Notes: generated by a model not told the origin, from the sequence alone. A DNA stretch of 64,000 nt from Rhizobium sp. CF080 (GCF_000282095.2 NZ_AKKC02000001.1:62001-126000); one strand, 5' to 3'. Shown: positions 53,506 through 62,280, numbered from the stretch's first letter. Numbers and translations are program-made.

Positions 53506-54750
53506 TCAGGCGACGATCGAAAGTTTCGCCTGGTCGCCCTGCAGCCGGTTGACCATGAAATTCGAATACCATTCGACGAACTGCATGACGCCGCCCTCGT
53601 GGAGCGCCGAATAGGGACCCGGTTCATAAGCGGGCGAGCGGATGCCGAAGGCATTTTCCTCGACGATCTGGCGGTCCTGGTCGTTGGTCATGTTCCAGAC
53701 ATGGGTCAGTTCTTCGAGATTGTAATCGACGCCCTCGACCGCATCCTTGTGAACCAGCCATTTGGTGGTGACCGCCGTCTCCTCCGGCCCGAGCGGGGTG
53801 ACGCGGAACGAGATCGCGTGGTCGCCGAGAATGTGGTTCCAGGTGCTCGGATAGTGGAAAAGGAGCATGGTGCCGATCGAATTGATCGTCACGTCGTCGG
53901 AAAGCTTGCGCTGCACGGCGTTGCGGCCGGTCATCGTGTAGCTCTCGGCATCCTCGATCAGCGGCATGCGCGCGACGCGGAACTGGCCGGTTTCGTCCAT
54001 CCGGAACTCGCTCGGCAAACCCGCCTCTTCACAACGCTGCCAATGGGCGGCGATGACCGGGTCGTCCTTGGCGCCCTGGACGCCGGTCGCGGTCGGCGAT
54101 TCCGGATAGGTGCGGCAGAGTTCCGGGTGGTTGGCGGCGCAGTGGTAGCATTCACGGTTGTTTTCCCAGACGAGCTTCCAGTTGCCCTTCTCGATAATCG
54201 TCGACTGGTGCGCGACCTTGGCTTCCGACAGGCGATGCGGCCCCATATAGGGCTCGATCGCGGCCCGGACCGGTGCGAAATCCGGCGCTTCATTGGCAAG
54301 GCAGATGAAGATGTAGCCGGCGACGCTCTCGCAATGGACCTTCTTCATGCTGAACTGGGTCTTGTCGAAATCCTGGCCCATCTGGCGGCCGACCAGAAGC
54401 GAGCCGTCCAGCTCATAGGTCCATTGATGGTAGGGACAGACGAGCCGGACCGCCGAACCGCGCTCCTTGGTGCAGACGCGGCTGCCGCGATGGCGGCAGG
54501 TATTGTGCAGCGCGCGGATCTGGTTGTCGCGGCCGCGCACGATGACCACCGGATAGTCGCCGATCTGCAGGGTGAAATAGGCGCCGGCCTTGGGCAGCTC
54601 GCAATCATGCCCGACGAACAGCCAGTCGCGATACCAGATCATTTCCAGATCGAGCTTGTAATAGTTGGGATCGGTATAGAAGGCCTGTTCCAGGCTGAAC
54701 CCTTCGCGGCGGTTCTTGAGCTGCCGCAGGGCCTGATTGCGAATTTCCAT
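53506..54750 (-). CDS. gbcA: Rieske aromatic-ring-hydroxylating-type oxygenase alpha subunit, GbcA-like
   Basis: A 414-residue Rieske oxygenase. The [2Fe-2S] site is CRHRGSRVCTKE and CPYHQWTYELDG (CxH...CxxH). The mononuclear iron site is NNRECYHCAANHPEL, where the spaced histidines bind iron, with a later aspartate. The FGIRSPAYEPGPYSALHEGGVMQFVEWYSN ending and the overall pattern look like glycine betaine monooxygenase GbcA, which removes a methyl group from glycine betaine to give dimethylglycine; stachydrine demethylase and related betaine enzymes are alternatives. It needs a reductase (GbcB-like) that is not adjacent. A cobalamin riboswitch lies on its 5' side, which is unusual for this enzyme. 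Confidence 0.85.
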   Translation of the reverse strand: MEIRNQALRQLKNRREGFSLEQAFYTDPNYYKLDLEMIWYRDWLFVGHDCELPKAGAYFTLQIGDYPVVIVRGRDNQIRALHNTCRHRGSRVCTKERGSAVRLVCPYHQWTYELDGSLLVGRQMGQDFDKTQFSMKKVHCESVAGYIFICLANEAPDFAPVRAAIEPYMGPHRLSEAKVAHQSTIIEKGNWKLVWENNRECYHCAANHPELCRTYPESPTATGVQGAKDDPVIAAHWQRCEEAGLPSEFRMDETGQFRVARMPLIEDAESYTMTGRNAVQRKLSDDVTINSIGTMLLFHYPSTWNHILGDHAISFRVTPLGPEETAVTTKWLVHKDAVEGVDYNLEELTHVWNMTNDQDRQIVEENAFGIRSPAYEPGPYSALHEGGVMQFVEWYSNFMVNRLQGDQAKLSIVA

Positions 54751-54861
54751 ATCACCTTCCTCGTCAATGTGGACAGCGGAAGGACATGGAAATGCCGGCC
54801 GGCCTCAAACCCGCCCAAAACCCTGTCCCGAACGCCCGCCGCGTCCGGTCGTCATCTTTTG

Positions 54862-55068
54862 TCCCGTGGGCTGGTTTCCGGGCTCAGGAGCTTGTCCCCT
54901 TCGGGACGGGCTCGGCGCCTTCCCGGGCGGCCTTTCCGGCTCTTTCCCAGTGGCCTATGCCAAGCTTTATTGCTCCACCACCGTTGCGGGGGCAGCGCCG
55001 GATCGAGGTTTTCAAGACCCCTGCCGGCTTCCCAATTCTCCGCCTTCCCTAGTTAGGCGGCACCCTGA
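54862..55068 (-). ncRNA. Cobalamin (B12) riboswitch before the gbcA-like gene
   Basis: Read on the minus strand the conserved parts come in the right order: GGTGCC at 55064-55059, GGGAAGCCGG from 55033, CTGCCCCCGCAAC ending at 54983, the B12 box GGCCACTG at 54955-54948, then GGGAAGGCGCC near 54926-54916, and GAGCCCGGAAACCAGCCC at 54885-54868. The 112 bases between aptamer and ATG would form the expression platform, which includes the ribosome binding site GAGGAAGG. The gene downstream is the Rieske oxygenase. Cobalamin binding normally lowers expression. Confidence 0.93.
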
Positions 55069-55247
55069 GATCGAGGCGGATATAACCACCCGCCGACCGT
55101 GTCGCATAGGCGACATTGCGACATCGGCAACCGCGTTGGCGACAGCCGAAAAACGGCCCAAAATGCAACACTCCAGCTCCGCGAAAGCGAAACCTGTCAT
55201 TAAGGGATAAGCCATAAAATCCCGGCTCGAATGGGAGCATTGCCACC

Positions 55248-55862
55248 GTGCAAGCCAAGGGAAAGATCCGCTACTACAAAGCTCCTCCACCAAAGCCTCC
55301 GGCGCCGGTGGCCGTGAAGACTGCTGCGCATTCCGAATTCCTTCGGACGGGACGCATCGCCCGCTACAATCCGGTCTGGCTGCCGGAAGAGCGCCGCTAC
55401 CTCACCCATGACGAAGTCGCCGAGCGCACGGGCAAAAGGCTCGAGGCCGCCGGGGAGACCAGCCACAACCGGATCAACTCCTTCCATCGCTCGATCCAGT
55501 TTCCGAAGATCATCTTTCACCACACCCTCGATGAAAGGCCGCATCTCGGCTATTGCCATGTCACGGCGGCAAGAACGCTGCTCGCCCACGGCGTGCCGGT
55601 CAGCTGGTCCTTCTACATCGCCAACTTCGTCTCCGAGATCGGCGGGGAAGAAACGTTCTTCAAGCGCATCAGCACGGCCTATTCGCGCATGTATTTTGCC
55701 GTCGCGGTCGAACGCGAGGCCGGCCAGCCGCTGCAGATCAACCGCTCGATCCGCAAGAACGGCCTTCTGTTCCAGACCAACGATCCGATGGAAGCGATCA
55801 AGAACGTGCTGATGCTCGGCACTTCCAACGAAACGCTCCGCGAGATCATCAAAAAGCTTTGA
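55248..55862 (+). CDS. Conserved protein of unknown function
   Basis: A 204-residue protein I do not recognise. It begins QAKGKIRYYKAPPPKPPAPVAVKTAAHSEF, a short basic and proline-rich tail, then a folded part with YLTHDEVAERTGKRLEAAGETSHNRINSFHRSI and a hydrophobic middle (HVTAARTLLAHGVPVSWSFYIANFVSEI). No signal peptide or membrane helix is clear. The start is GTG at 55248. It is followed by the Sua5 gene at 33 bases on the same strand and could share its transcript. Confidence 0.75.
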   Translation: MQAKGKIRYYKAPPPKPPAPVAVKTAAHSEFLRTGRIARYNPVWLPEERRYLTHDEVAERTGKRLEAAGETSHNRINSFHRSIQFPKIIFHHTLDERPHLGYCHVTAARTLLAHGVPVSWSFYIANFVSEIGGEETFFKRISTAYSRMYFAVAVEREAGQPLQINRSIRKNGLLFQTNDPMEAIKNVLMLGTSNETLREIIKKL

Positions 55863-55895
55863 ACGAACGCCTGTCCGCGTTATTGACGGGCGGAT

Positions 55896-56873
55896 ATGAC
55901 GGCTCAAATCATCGACATCACCCGGGACCATGACGGCGCGCTCGCCCAGGCCTGCGCCGTGCTTGCAGACGCACTGCCGGTGGCGATCCCGACCGAGACG
56001 GTCTACGGGCTTGCGGCGGACGCCACCAATCCCGCCGCCATCACCCGGATCTACGAGACCAAAGGCCGGCCGCGTTTCAATCCGCTGATCTGCCACATGT
56101 CGGACCTCGCCATGGCGGAGCGTTATGCCGAATTCGATCCGATTTCGCGAACGCTTGCCGAAGCCTTCTGGCCGGGGCCGCTGACACTGATCCTTCCCCT
56201 GAAGCCCGAAAGCGGCATCCACGCGCTGGCGACGGCGGGGCTCGATACGGTCGGCATCCGGCTTCCCAAAGGCTTTGCCTCAGAACTCATCCGCGCCTTC
56301 GGCAAGCCACTGGCAGCGCCCAGCGCCAATACATCCGGCAAGGTGAGCCCGACCAGCGCGGCCCATGTAGCCGATGATCTGGGCGACAAGCTCGCGTTGA
56401 TCATCGACGGCGGCGCGGCCCCGGTCGGGGTGGAATCGACCATCGTCCGTGTCGAGGACGGCGTGATCCGGCTGCTACGGCCCGGTGGCGTGGCTGCGGA
56501 AGAGATCGAAAAGGTGACCGGTCTCGAGGTGATCCGTCCGGAAGGGCCGGCGGCGATCATCGAGGCTCCCGGCATGCTCGCTTCCCATTACGCGCCCGGT
56601 GCGGCGGTCAGGCTCAATGCCGACCATGTCGATGAAGGTGAAGCATTGATCCGGTTCGGTTCCGTTCCGGTGAAGGGAATGGAACTGGCAAAGGCGGTTT
56701 TTGACCTGAGCGCCTCCGGCGACCTTGCACAGGCCGCGGCAAATCTGTTCGATTACCTGAAGCGCGCCGACGCGACCGGCGCTGCGCGTATCGCCGTCAC
56801 CCCCATTCCAGACCACGGGCTCGGCGAAGCGATCAACGACCGGCTGGCGCGAGCCGCCGCCCCGAGGGAATGA
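55896..56873 (+). CDS. tsaC: L-threonylcarbamoyladenylate synthase (Sua5 type)
   Basis: A 325-residue Sua5/YrdC/TsaC protein that makes threonylcarbamoyl-AMP for the t6A modification of tRNAs. The YrdC domain covers the first 200 residues: AIPTETVYGLAADATNPAAITRIYETKGRPRFNPLICHM and PLAAPSANTSGKVSPTSAAHV, and VESTIVRVEDGVIRLLRPG. The C-terminal Sua5 extension (SHYAPGAAVRLN and onward) makes it the longer form. It starts 33 bases after the unknown gene and is followed by the FAD oxidoreductase gene. Confidence 0.95.
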   Translation: MTAQIIDITRDHDGALAQACAVLADALPVAIPTETVYGLAADATNPAAITRIYETKGRPRFNPLICHMSDLAMAERYAEFDPISRTLAEAFWPGPLTLILPLKPESGIHALATAGLDTVGIRLPKGFASELIRAFGKPLAAPSANTSGKVSPTSAAHVADDLGDKLALIIDGGAAPVGVESTIVRVEDGVIRLLRPGGVAAEEIEKVTGLEVIRPEGPAAIIEAPGMLASHYAPGAAVRLNADHVDEGEALIRFGSVPVKGMELAKAVFDLSASGDLAQAAANLFDYLKRADATGAARIAVTPIPDHGLGEAINDRLARAAAPRE

Positions 56874-56901
56874 ACCGGGGGCAAAAGAGGAGAAGACGCT
56901 G

Positions 56902-58347
56902 ATGGATATTTCCGGGCCGAAACCAGAGCTTCTCGATCGCTTCGCGGCGATCGTCGGCGAAAACCACGTGCTGCGCAACGCAAGCGATCTAGCGCCGCAT
57001 CTGGTCGAGGGCCGCGGGCTCTACCAGGGCTCTTCGCCGATGCTGCTGAAGCCCGGTTCGGTCGAGGAAGTGTCCGCGATCCTCAAGCTTGCGAGCGAAA
57101 CCGGCACGCCGATCGTGCCGCAGACCGGCAATACCGGCCTTGTCGGCGGGCAGACGCCGCGTGCCGGCGGCAGCGACCTGATCGTCTCGCTCGAACGCAT
57201 GAACCGTATCCGCGACGTCGATCCTGTCGCCAATGTTCTGGTCGCCGATGGCGGCGCGATCCTCGCTGACGTACAGAAGGCAGCGGAAGCCGTCGATCGG
57301 CTGTTTCCGCTGTCGCTCGGGTCGGAAGGGTCCTGCCGCATCGGCGGCAACCTTTCCACGAATGCCGGCGGCACCGCCGTGCTCGCCTATGGCAACACCC
57401 GCCAGCTCTGCCTCGGGCTTGAAGTCGTGCTGCCGACCGGAGAGATCTGGGACGGATTGCGGCGGCTCAAGAAGGACAATACCGGCTACGACCTGCGCGA
57501 CCTGTTCATCGGCGCGGAAGGCACGCTTGGGATCATTACCGGCGCGGTGCTGAAACTCTTCCCGCAGCCGGTCGGGCACCAGGTGGCGCTTGCCGGCCTC
57601 AACTCGCCGGCGGATGCGCTGAAACTCTTCGAGCGGGCTTCGAACCTCTGCGGCACGGCGCTGACCGGTTTCGAGCTGATGCCGCGCATCGGCATCGAGT
57701 TCGTGACCCGGCATACGGAAGGTGTGCGTGATCCGCTCTCCGAGCCGCATCCGTGGTACACCCTGATCGACATCTCGACCTCCGATTCTCCCGAGACAGC
57801 CGAGTCCATGGTCCAGTCACTGCTCGAACAGGGTTTCGAAGCCGGCCTGATCCGCGACGCCGTGATCGCCTCCTCCGTCGCCCAGCAGAAGGCGCTCTGG
57901 CATATGCGCGAAAGCATGTCGGACGCCCAGAAGCCCGAGGGCGGCTCGATCAAGCACGACGTCTCGGTACCGGTCTCGAAGATCCCGGCCTTCATGGCCG
58001 AAGCCGAGCAGGCGGTGCTGGCCGCCATACCCGGCGCCCGGGTCTGTGCCTTCGGCCATCTCGGCGACGGCAATATCCACTACAACGTCTCGCAGCCTAT
58101 CAGCGCCGATATGGAGGCCGACAAGCCGGCCTTCATCGGCCGCTGGCGGGAGATCAATGCCATCGTACACGGCATGGTGCTCGCCGCGGGCGGGTCGATT
58201 TCGGCCGAACATGGCATCGGTCAATTGAAGCGCGACGAACTCGCCCATATCCGGTCGCCGATCGAGATGGACCTGATGCGGCGCATCAAGCAGGCATTCG
58301 ATCCGGCCGGCATCATGAACCCCGGCAAGGTGGTGGCGATTCCATGA
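56902..58347 (+). CDS. FAD-binding oxidoreductase (D-2-hydroxyacid dehydrogenase, GlcD/D2HGDH-like)
   Basis: A 481-residue PCMH-type FAD enzyme. The FAD domain has LKPGSVEEVSAILKLASETGTPIVPQTGNTGLVGGQTP and GGNLSTNAGGTAVLAYGNTRQLCLGLEVVLPTG; the C-terminal half (FGHLGDGNIHYNVSQP and HGMVLAAGGSISAEHGIGQLKRDEL) holds the metal and substrate histidines of the D-lactate/D-2-hydroxyglutarate dehydrogenase group. It oxidises a D-2-hydroxyacid; the exact acid is not clear. AGAGGAG precedes the ATG. The stop codon overlaps the start of a small ModE-like regulator. Confidence 0.92.
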   Translation: MDISGPKPELLDRFAAIVGENHVLRNASDLAPHLVEGRGLYQGSSPMLLKPGSVEEVSAILKLASETGTPIVPQTGNTGLVGGQTPRAGGSDLIVSLERMNRIRDVDPVANVLVADGGAILADVQKAAEAVDRLFPLSLGSEGSCRIGGNLSTNAGGTAVLAYGNTRQLCLGLEVVLPTGEIWDGLRRLKKDNTGYDLRDLFIGAEGTLGIITGAVLKLFPQPVGHQVALAGLNSPADALKLFERASNLCGTALTGFELMPRIGIEFVTRHTEGVRDPLSEPHPWYTLIDISTSDSPETAESMVQSLLEQGFEAGLIRDAVIASSVAQQKALWHMRESMSDAQKPEGGSIKHDVSVPVSKIPAFMAEAEQAVLAAIPGARVCAFGHLGDGNIHYNVSQPISADMEADKPAFIGRWREINAIVHGMVLAAGGSISAEHGIGQLKRDELAHIRSPIEMDLMRRIKQAFDPAGIMNPGKVVAIP

Positions 58348-58724
58348 ACCGGTCCTCGAAGACCACGATCCGGATAGACCTCGACAACGGGGTGAGGCTC
58401 GGTCCGGGCAAGGCTCAGCTTCTGGAACTGATCGCCGAACATGGCTCGATCCGTGCCGCGGGAGCCTCGATCGGCATGTCCTACCGACGGGCATGGCTGC
58501 TCGGCGACGAGATCAACCGGATGTTCAAGGAGGCGTCGATCTTTACCCGCCATGGCGGCAAGAGCGGCGGCGGTGCAGGATTGACCGAATTCGGCCAGGA
58601 ACTGCTGTTCCGCTATCGGCGGATGGAAAAGGCAAGCCGCGACGCGATGCGCGCTGACCTCGACTGGCTCGAATCGAATGCCGATCCGCGTTTCGAGACG
58701 GCGGACAAGGGCGACGACGCCTGA
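58344..58724 (+). CDS. Winged helix-turn-helix protein (ModE N-terminal-like)
   Basis: A 126-residue protein whose start codon overlaps the previous stop (ATGA). IDLDNGVRLGPGKAQLLELIAEHGSIRAAGASIGMSYRRAWLLGDEINRMF is the LysR-type winged helix found in the N-terminal half of the molybdate regulator ModE. The molybdate-binding Mop domains of ModE are missing; the gene ends after a helix (MRADLDWLESNAD). A role in molybdate or another response is possible but unproved. It lies within a longer open frame, and the coupling with the oxidoreductase gene supports this start. Confidence 0.85.
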   Translation: MNRSSKTTIRIDLDNGVRLGPGKAQLLELIAEHGSIRAAGASIGMSYRRAWLLGDEINRMFKEASIFTRHGGKSGGGAGLTEFGQELLFRYRRMEKASRDAMRADLDWLESNADPRFETADKGDDA

Positions 58725-58740
58725 CTGGGGCGCCCCTCTC

Positions 58741-61332
58741 TCAGCTCATCCTGATCTGGGACAAGGCCCACAATGTATCCGAGCTGATGCCCACCGAACT
58801 GCCGTCGCTGCTCAGGATGCTAACCGCCGATGCCGTATTCGCGCTGTTTTCCAGATCGTACATGATCGTGAAGCGCTGCACCAATTTCTTCACCTTTTCC
58901 GGATCGGCCAGGTCTTCGAGATCGAGCTTCTTCTCAACGATCTTGGCCTGCTGGTCGACATCCATGTTGCCGATTTCCGTGGGGAGGCTGAAGGTGACGC
59001 GGAAAAACTCCATCAGCGCTTCGTCGCCGAGGATCACGTAAGGGTCGGTGATGCTGTCGGACATGCGCTCGAAATAGAGCGCGAGGCGGACGCCTGGGTT
59101 TTCCTCGCCCTGCTGGGTTTCGAGCATCTGGCGGACGTAAAGGTCCTGCGTCGCGACAACCTCGCCACCGTTCTGAGCCTCACCTGCCGAACTGCGGTCG
59201 ATTTCGCCCTTGGAATCGAAATTGAAAGTACCGACGATCTGCGCGAACCGCTTGTCCGTCTGCTTATTCACAAAGCTTTCGGGATCGGCAGGGTCGGAGT
59301 TGAAGGCCTGCTTCAGGAAGTCGTCGGTGACCGTGGCAGGGTCTATCCCCTTGGAGGTCAGCAGGATGTCGAGCGTCTTGCGGTCGGCTAGCAGCTCATC
59401 GCGGCTGCCGATGTGCTGCATCGCGTCGGTATAATATTTCGCCTCGGTCTGGGCCTTCGTCTTGGCGGCCTCAAGTTCATCACCTTCCAGGAAACGGGTC
59501 TTGCGCAGGATATAGTCCTTGGCGACATTGGTGATCGCCGCATTGGACTGGAGCAGCACCTGGCGGGTGACGGCCCCCTTGGTGTCGAAGTTGAAAAATT
59601 TGGCAAGCGAGACGAAGCGCTCGTCCTTCAGCTTGTAGATATAGCTGTTCGGGTCGGAAAGGTCACTTTTCAGGGCATTCTTGATCGTCAGTTTCGAAAC
59701 GGTCGTCGGATCGATACCAACCGCCTCGAGAGCGAAATCGTAGGAGACGTCGGCATCCGAGCTGAGGAAATCGTCAAGCGTCGTAATAGCGGAAAGATCA
59801 AGCTTGTAGGCCTTGATGGTTTTTTCGAGATCCGCTTCCTGCTTGTCGTCCCAGCGGCTCATATAGTCGCTGCGGGTGGAAGTCATCTGCAGTTCGGTCT
59901 GGGCCTGACCGGCGACCACAGTACCATCGGTATTGAAGTTGAAGGCCTTTGCCAGCTCGAGATATTCCGGATTGGTCTCGCCGAAGCGGTTCGCATAGCT
60001 ATCCGGGTCGGAGAGGTCGCTGGTCAGGATCTGCTCGATCGTCGACTTGACGACCGTGACCTTGTCGAGATTGAAGGCGACCTTGATGTATTGGAGAAGC
60101 CGAGGATCGTCGATGAAATCGGTGACGTTGGTCGCGGTCTTGAGCTCCTGCTCGAAGAGTTCCTGATTGAACATCGCCTCGGCATGCGAAATACGGGTCT
60201 GCTTGTTGAAGAACCCGCCGACGATCTCCAGCAGCTTTTCGGGAGTGACCGCGCCGCCTGCCGGCACCGAACCGTCCGCATTGAAGTTGAAATCCTCGGC
60301 GAGCGATTTCATCAAGTCCAGATAGGGCGCATCGGACACCCCTGCGTTGATGATGGTCGCGAGCTCGGCGCGGCGCGAGGCCGTATCGGCGATCGGCACC
60401 AGCCTGGCGTCCAGCTCGGTATAGCGCGTCTGAGAGGTGGTGAGATTGTCCTGGTCCGTCTGGATCGCGGTCACCGTCTTCGTCAACTCCACCTGCATGG
60501 CGTCGATTTCGGGCTGGAGGGTTGCCGCATCACCGCCATTGTTCAGCTCATCCTGCTTGGCGGCGATCTGGGTTTCGAGATCGGTTTTCCTTTGCTGACC
60601 GAGTGCGATCGAGTCCTGCAGGGTGGGAATGCCGGTGCTGAGGCTCAGCCGCTCGGCAAGCTCGCTGTCTTCGGTTTTCGCTGCATTGTATTGGTCGAGA
60701 TTGTTGCCGTAGGCGGTGTTGTAAAAGCTGGTCGGATCGGCCGGATCGCTGACCAACACGCCGCGGATGGCATTGTAATTGTAGTATTTCGTATCGATGC
60801 CATAGGCGGTGAACAGGTAGTCGCGAAGCCTGGGATTGGCCAGCAACTGATCGACATTGGTGATATTGCCGGTCTCGCCCAGCATCGCCTTGAAGTAGCG
60901 GGTGTCCTCTTCGAGCGTATCGTCCTGGGCGGCGATCGTCTGGTCATAGGTATCGAAGAGTTCCTCCATCTGGCCATTGGACTGCGCGGCCGCCCCTTCG
61001 CCACTGGAAACGCCGAAATTGAAGGCCGCGGCGATACTCTGGTAGCGATCGTCGGTCAGGCGGTTCGCGAAGCTGTTGTCGTCGCTGAGATCGCTTTCCA
61101 GCACCTGTTTCATGAAAGCCTTGGCGTAGATCATGTCGTCCAGGCCGTGCGCCTGCATGGCGTAGGAATAGAGCCGGTAGTTGTCGAGGAACTCGTCTAC
61201 CGTTTTGATCTTGCCGATGTTTTCCTGGTAGTACTTCGTGTCGTTGACGACCGTCGTCTGGCCAGCGATCGTCTTCAAGCTTTTCTGCATGTCGCGATTG
61301 ACGAGATCGAAGGTGAGATAGGTCGATACCAT
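58741..61332 (-). CDS. Multi-repeat DUF1217 protein
   Basis: About 863 residues built mostly of DUF1217 units, a domain that in rhizobia is often encoded with flagellar genes. The unit ends in a recognisable block: SDLSDDNSFANRLTDDRYQSIAAAFNF, SDLSDPDSYANRFGETNPEYLELAKAFNF, SDLSDPNSYIYKLKDERFVSLAKFFNF and SDPADPESFVNKQTDKRFAQIVGTFNF, with a divergent SDPADPTSFYN. Between two units there is a long helical insertion (about residues 240-330, QRKTDLETQIAAKQDELNN). No signal peptide is seen. The ATG at 61332 follows GTGGGGCC. Function unknown; a flagellum-related or surface role is a family-based guess. Confidence 0.85.
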   Translation of the reverse strand: MVSTYLTFDLVNRDMQKSLKTIAGQTTVVNDTKYYQENIGKIKTVDEFLDNYRLYSYAMQAHGLDDMIYAKAFMKQVLESDLSDDNSFANRLTDDRYQSIAAAFNFGVSSGEGAAAQSNGQMEELFDTYDQTIAAQDDTLEEDTRYFKAMLGETGNITNVDQLLANPRLRDYLFTAYGIDTKYYNYNAIRGVLVSDPADPTSFYNTAYGNNLDQYNAAKTEDSELAERLSLSTGIPTLQDSIALGQQRKTDLETQIAAKQDELNNGGDAATLQPEIDAMQVELTKTVTAIQTDQDNLTTSQTRYTELDARLVPIADTASRRAELATIINAGVSDAPYLDLMKSLAEDFNFNADGSVPAGGAVTPEKLLEIVGGFFNKQTRISHAEAMFNQELFEQELKTATNVTDFIDDPRLLQYIKVAFNLDKVTVVKSTIEQILTSDLSDPDSYANRFGETNPEYLELAKAFNFNTDGTVVAGQAQTELQMTSTRSDYMSRWDDKQEADLEKTIKAYKLDLSAITTLDDFLSSDADVSYDFALEAVGIDPTTVSKLTIKNALKSDLSDPNSYIYKLKDERFVSLAKFFNFDTKGAVTRQVLLQSNAAITNVAKDYILRKTRFLEGDELEAAKTKAQTEAKYYTDAMQHIGSRDELLADRKTLDILLTSKGIDPATVTDDFLKQAFNSDPADPESFVNKQTDKRFAQIVGTFNFDSKGEIDRSSAGEAQNGGEVVATQDLYVRQMLETQQGEENPGVRLALYFERMSDSITDPYVILGDEALMEFFRVTFSLPTEIGNMDVDQQAKIVEKKLDLEDLADPEKVKKLVQRFTIMYDLENSANTASAVSILSSDGSSVGISSDTLWALSQIRMS

Positions 61333-61634
61333 GGAAGGCCCCACAAGTCGGAATGATGCTGGCGCAATCATTGCGGACTAGCCTTGCCCGGGGCTTTTCT
61401 AAGCGTTCCGACGTCCCGCCCGAGATGTCCCGCACCTGCACCGAAATGCGCCGATTCACTTTCCGGAAACCCAAAACCGAGCCCTTTTGCTAACCATCCA
61501 GGCAGGCAAGGCTTCTTTAACCGCTATTTTTAAGCAGTCTCGAACATGGCAGTCCTATGCTTTGGCTATCAGAGGACAAAAGTCCCGTAGAGAAACCGGC
61601 AACGGCTCTCAGGTAAAACAAGGGTAGCATATCG
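61333..61634. other. Intergenic region between the DUF1217 and DUF6101 genes
   Basis: No gene of any length. The last 60 bases contain two hairpins (see 61574-61609). The rest holds divergent promoters I cannot place exactly. Confidence 0.6.
61574..61609 (+). promoter_or_regulatory. Two adjacent hairpins in the leader of the DUF6101 gene
   Basis: GGAC-AAAA-GTCC (61574-61585) is followed by AGAG-aaa-CCG-GCAA-CGG-CTCT (61589-61609), the latter closed by a GCAA tetraloop. They end about 25 bases before the ATG at 61635. The CTCTCAGGTAAAA that follows resembles part of the glycine riboswitch, but the rest of that RNA is absent. Confidence 0.4.
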
Positions 61635-62201
61635 ATGACCAATACCGTTCTGAAGCCCGTCTGGGCAGGGTCGACATTCAGGCTCGATCCGTCTCGTTTC
61701 CCGCAGCAGGTTACCTATGCACTGCGCGAGACCTCAGGAGATGTCACTATCACCATCGACGAACGCGGCGCCGTGCTGCGTAAGATCCTTCCCGCAAGCG
61801 GCCTGCCGCTCTCCTTCGCCCTGCCCGCCCGCGCCTTCAAGGGCGTTGCGGCCCGTGCCATCGACCATGGCGACGGCGAAGTGACCGTCACGCTCGAACT
61901 GCATCACGACGACCCGGATCTGTGCATTCCGCTGCTCGTCGCCCACGACCTCTGCGACATCGCCGCCGACTGGCGGAGCTGGTCGGACGCCTTCCGCATT
62001 CCGATGCTGATGGTGGAAGCCGACGGCATCGCCCGACCGCTGGAAAACCATATCGGCGACGTGCGCACCAACGGCGTCAGGCAGCGCCGCCGCCATTCCT
62101 ATTTCGCGGCCCGCCGGCCACGCTTCCTGGTCCGCCGCACCACCGGCAGCCTCGGCGTGACGATGAAGATCGAAGGCAAGGAGATTATCGCGCGCCGCTA
62201 G
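61635..62201 (+). CDS. DUF6101 family protein
   Basis: A 188-residue protein typical of Rhizobiales, with a family start (VLKPVWAGSTFRLDPSRFPQQVTYALRETSGDVTITIDERGAVLRKIL) and a later LCDIAADWRSWSDAFRIPMLMVEADG and a basic end (RRRHSYFAARRPRFLVRRT). No function is known. It is convergent with ubiA and followed by a terminator. Confidence 0.85.
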   Translation: MTNTVLKPVWAGSTFRLDPSRFPQQVTYALRETSGDVTITIDERGAVLRKILPASGLPLSFALPARAFKGVAARAIDHGDGEVTVTLELHHDDPDLCIPLLVAHDLCDIAADWRSWSDAFRIPMLMVEADGIARPLENHIGDVRTNGVRQRRRHSYFAARRPRFLVRRTTGSLGVTMKIEGKEIIARR

Positions 62202-62248
62202 GGCTTTGCTGTCCCTTTGTCCTCCGCCCGCGCGATAAGGTGGGAGAG

Positions 62249-62277
62249 AGCCCGATCCGCTAACGGTCGGGCTTTTT
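62249..62277 (+). terminator. Terminator after the DUF6101 gene
   Basis: AGCCCGA (62249-62255) pairs with TCGGGCT (62267-62273), extended by CCG/CGG with one bulge, and is followed by five T residues. It lies between convergent genes. Confidence 0.85.
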
Positions 62278-62280
62278 CCA

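Noticed and set aside
61571..61623. Glycine riboswitch
   Set aside because: CTCTCAGGTAAAA looks like the 3' end of that aptamer, but the central conserved GCCGAAGGxGCAA-type part and the needed length between paired arms are missing.
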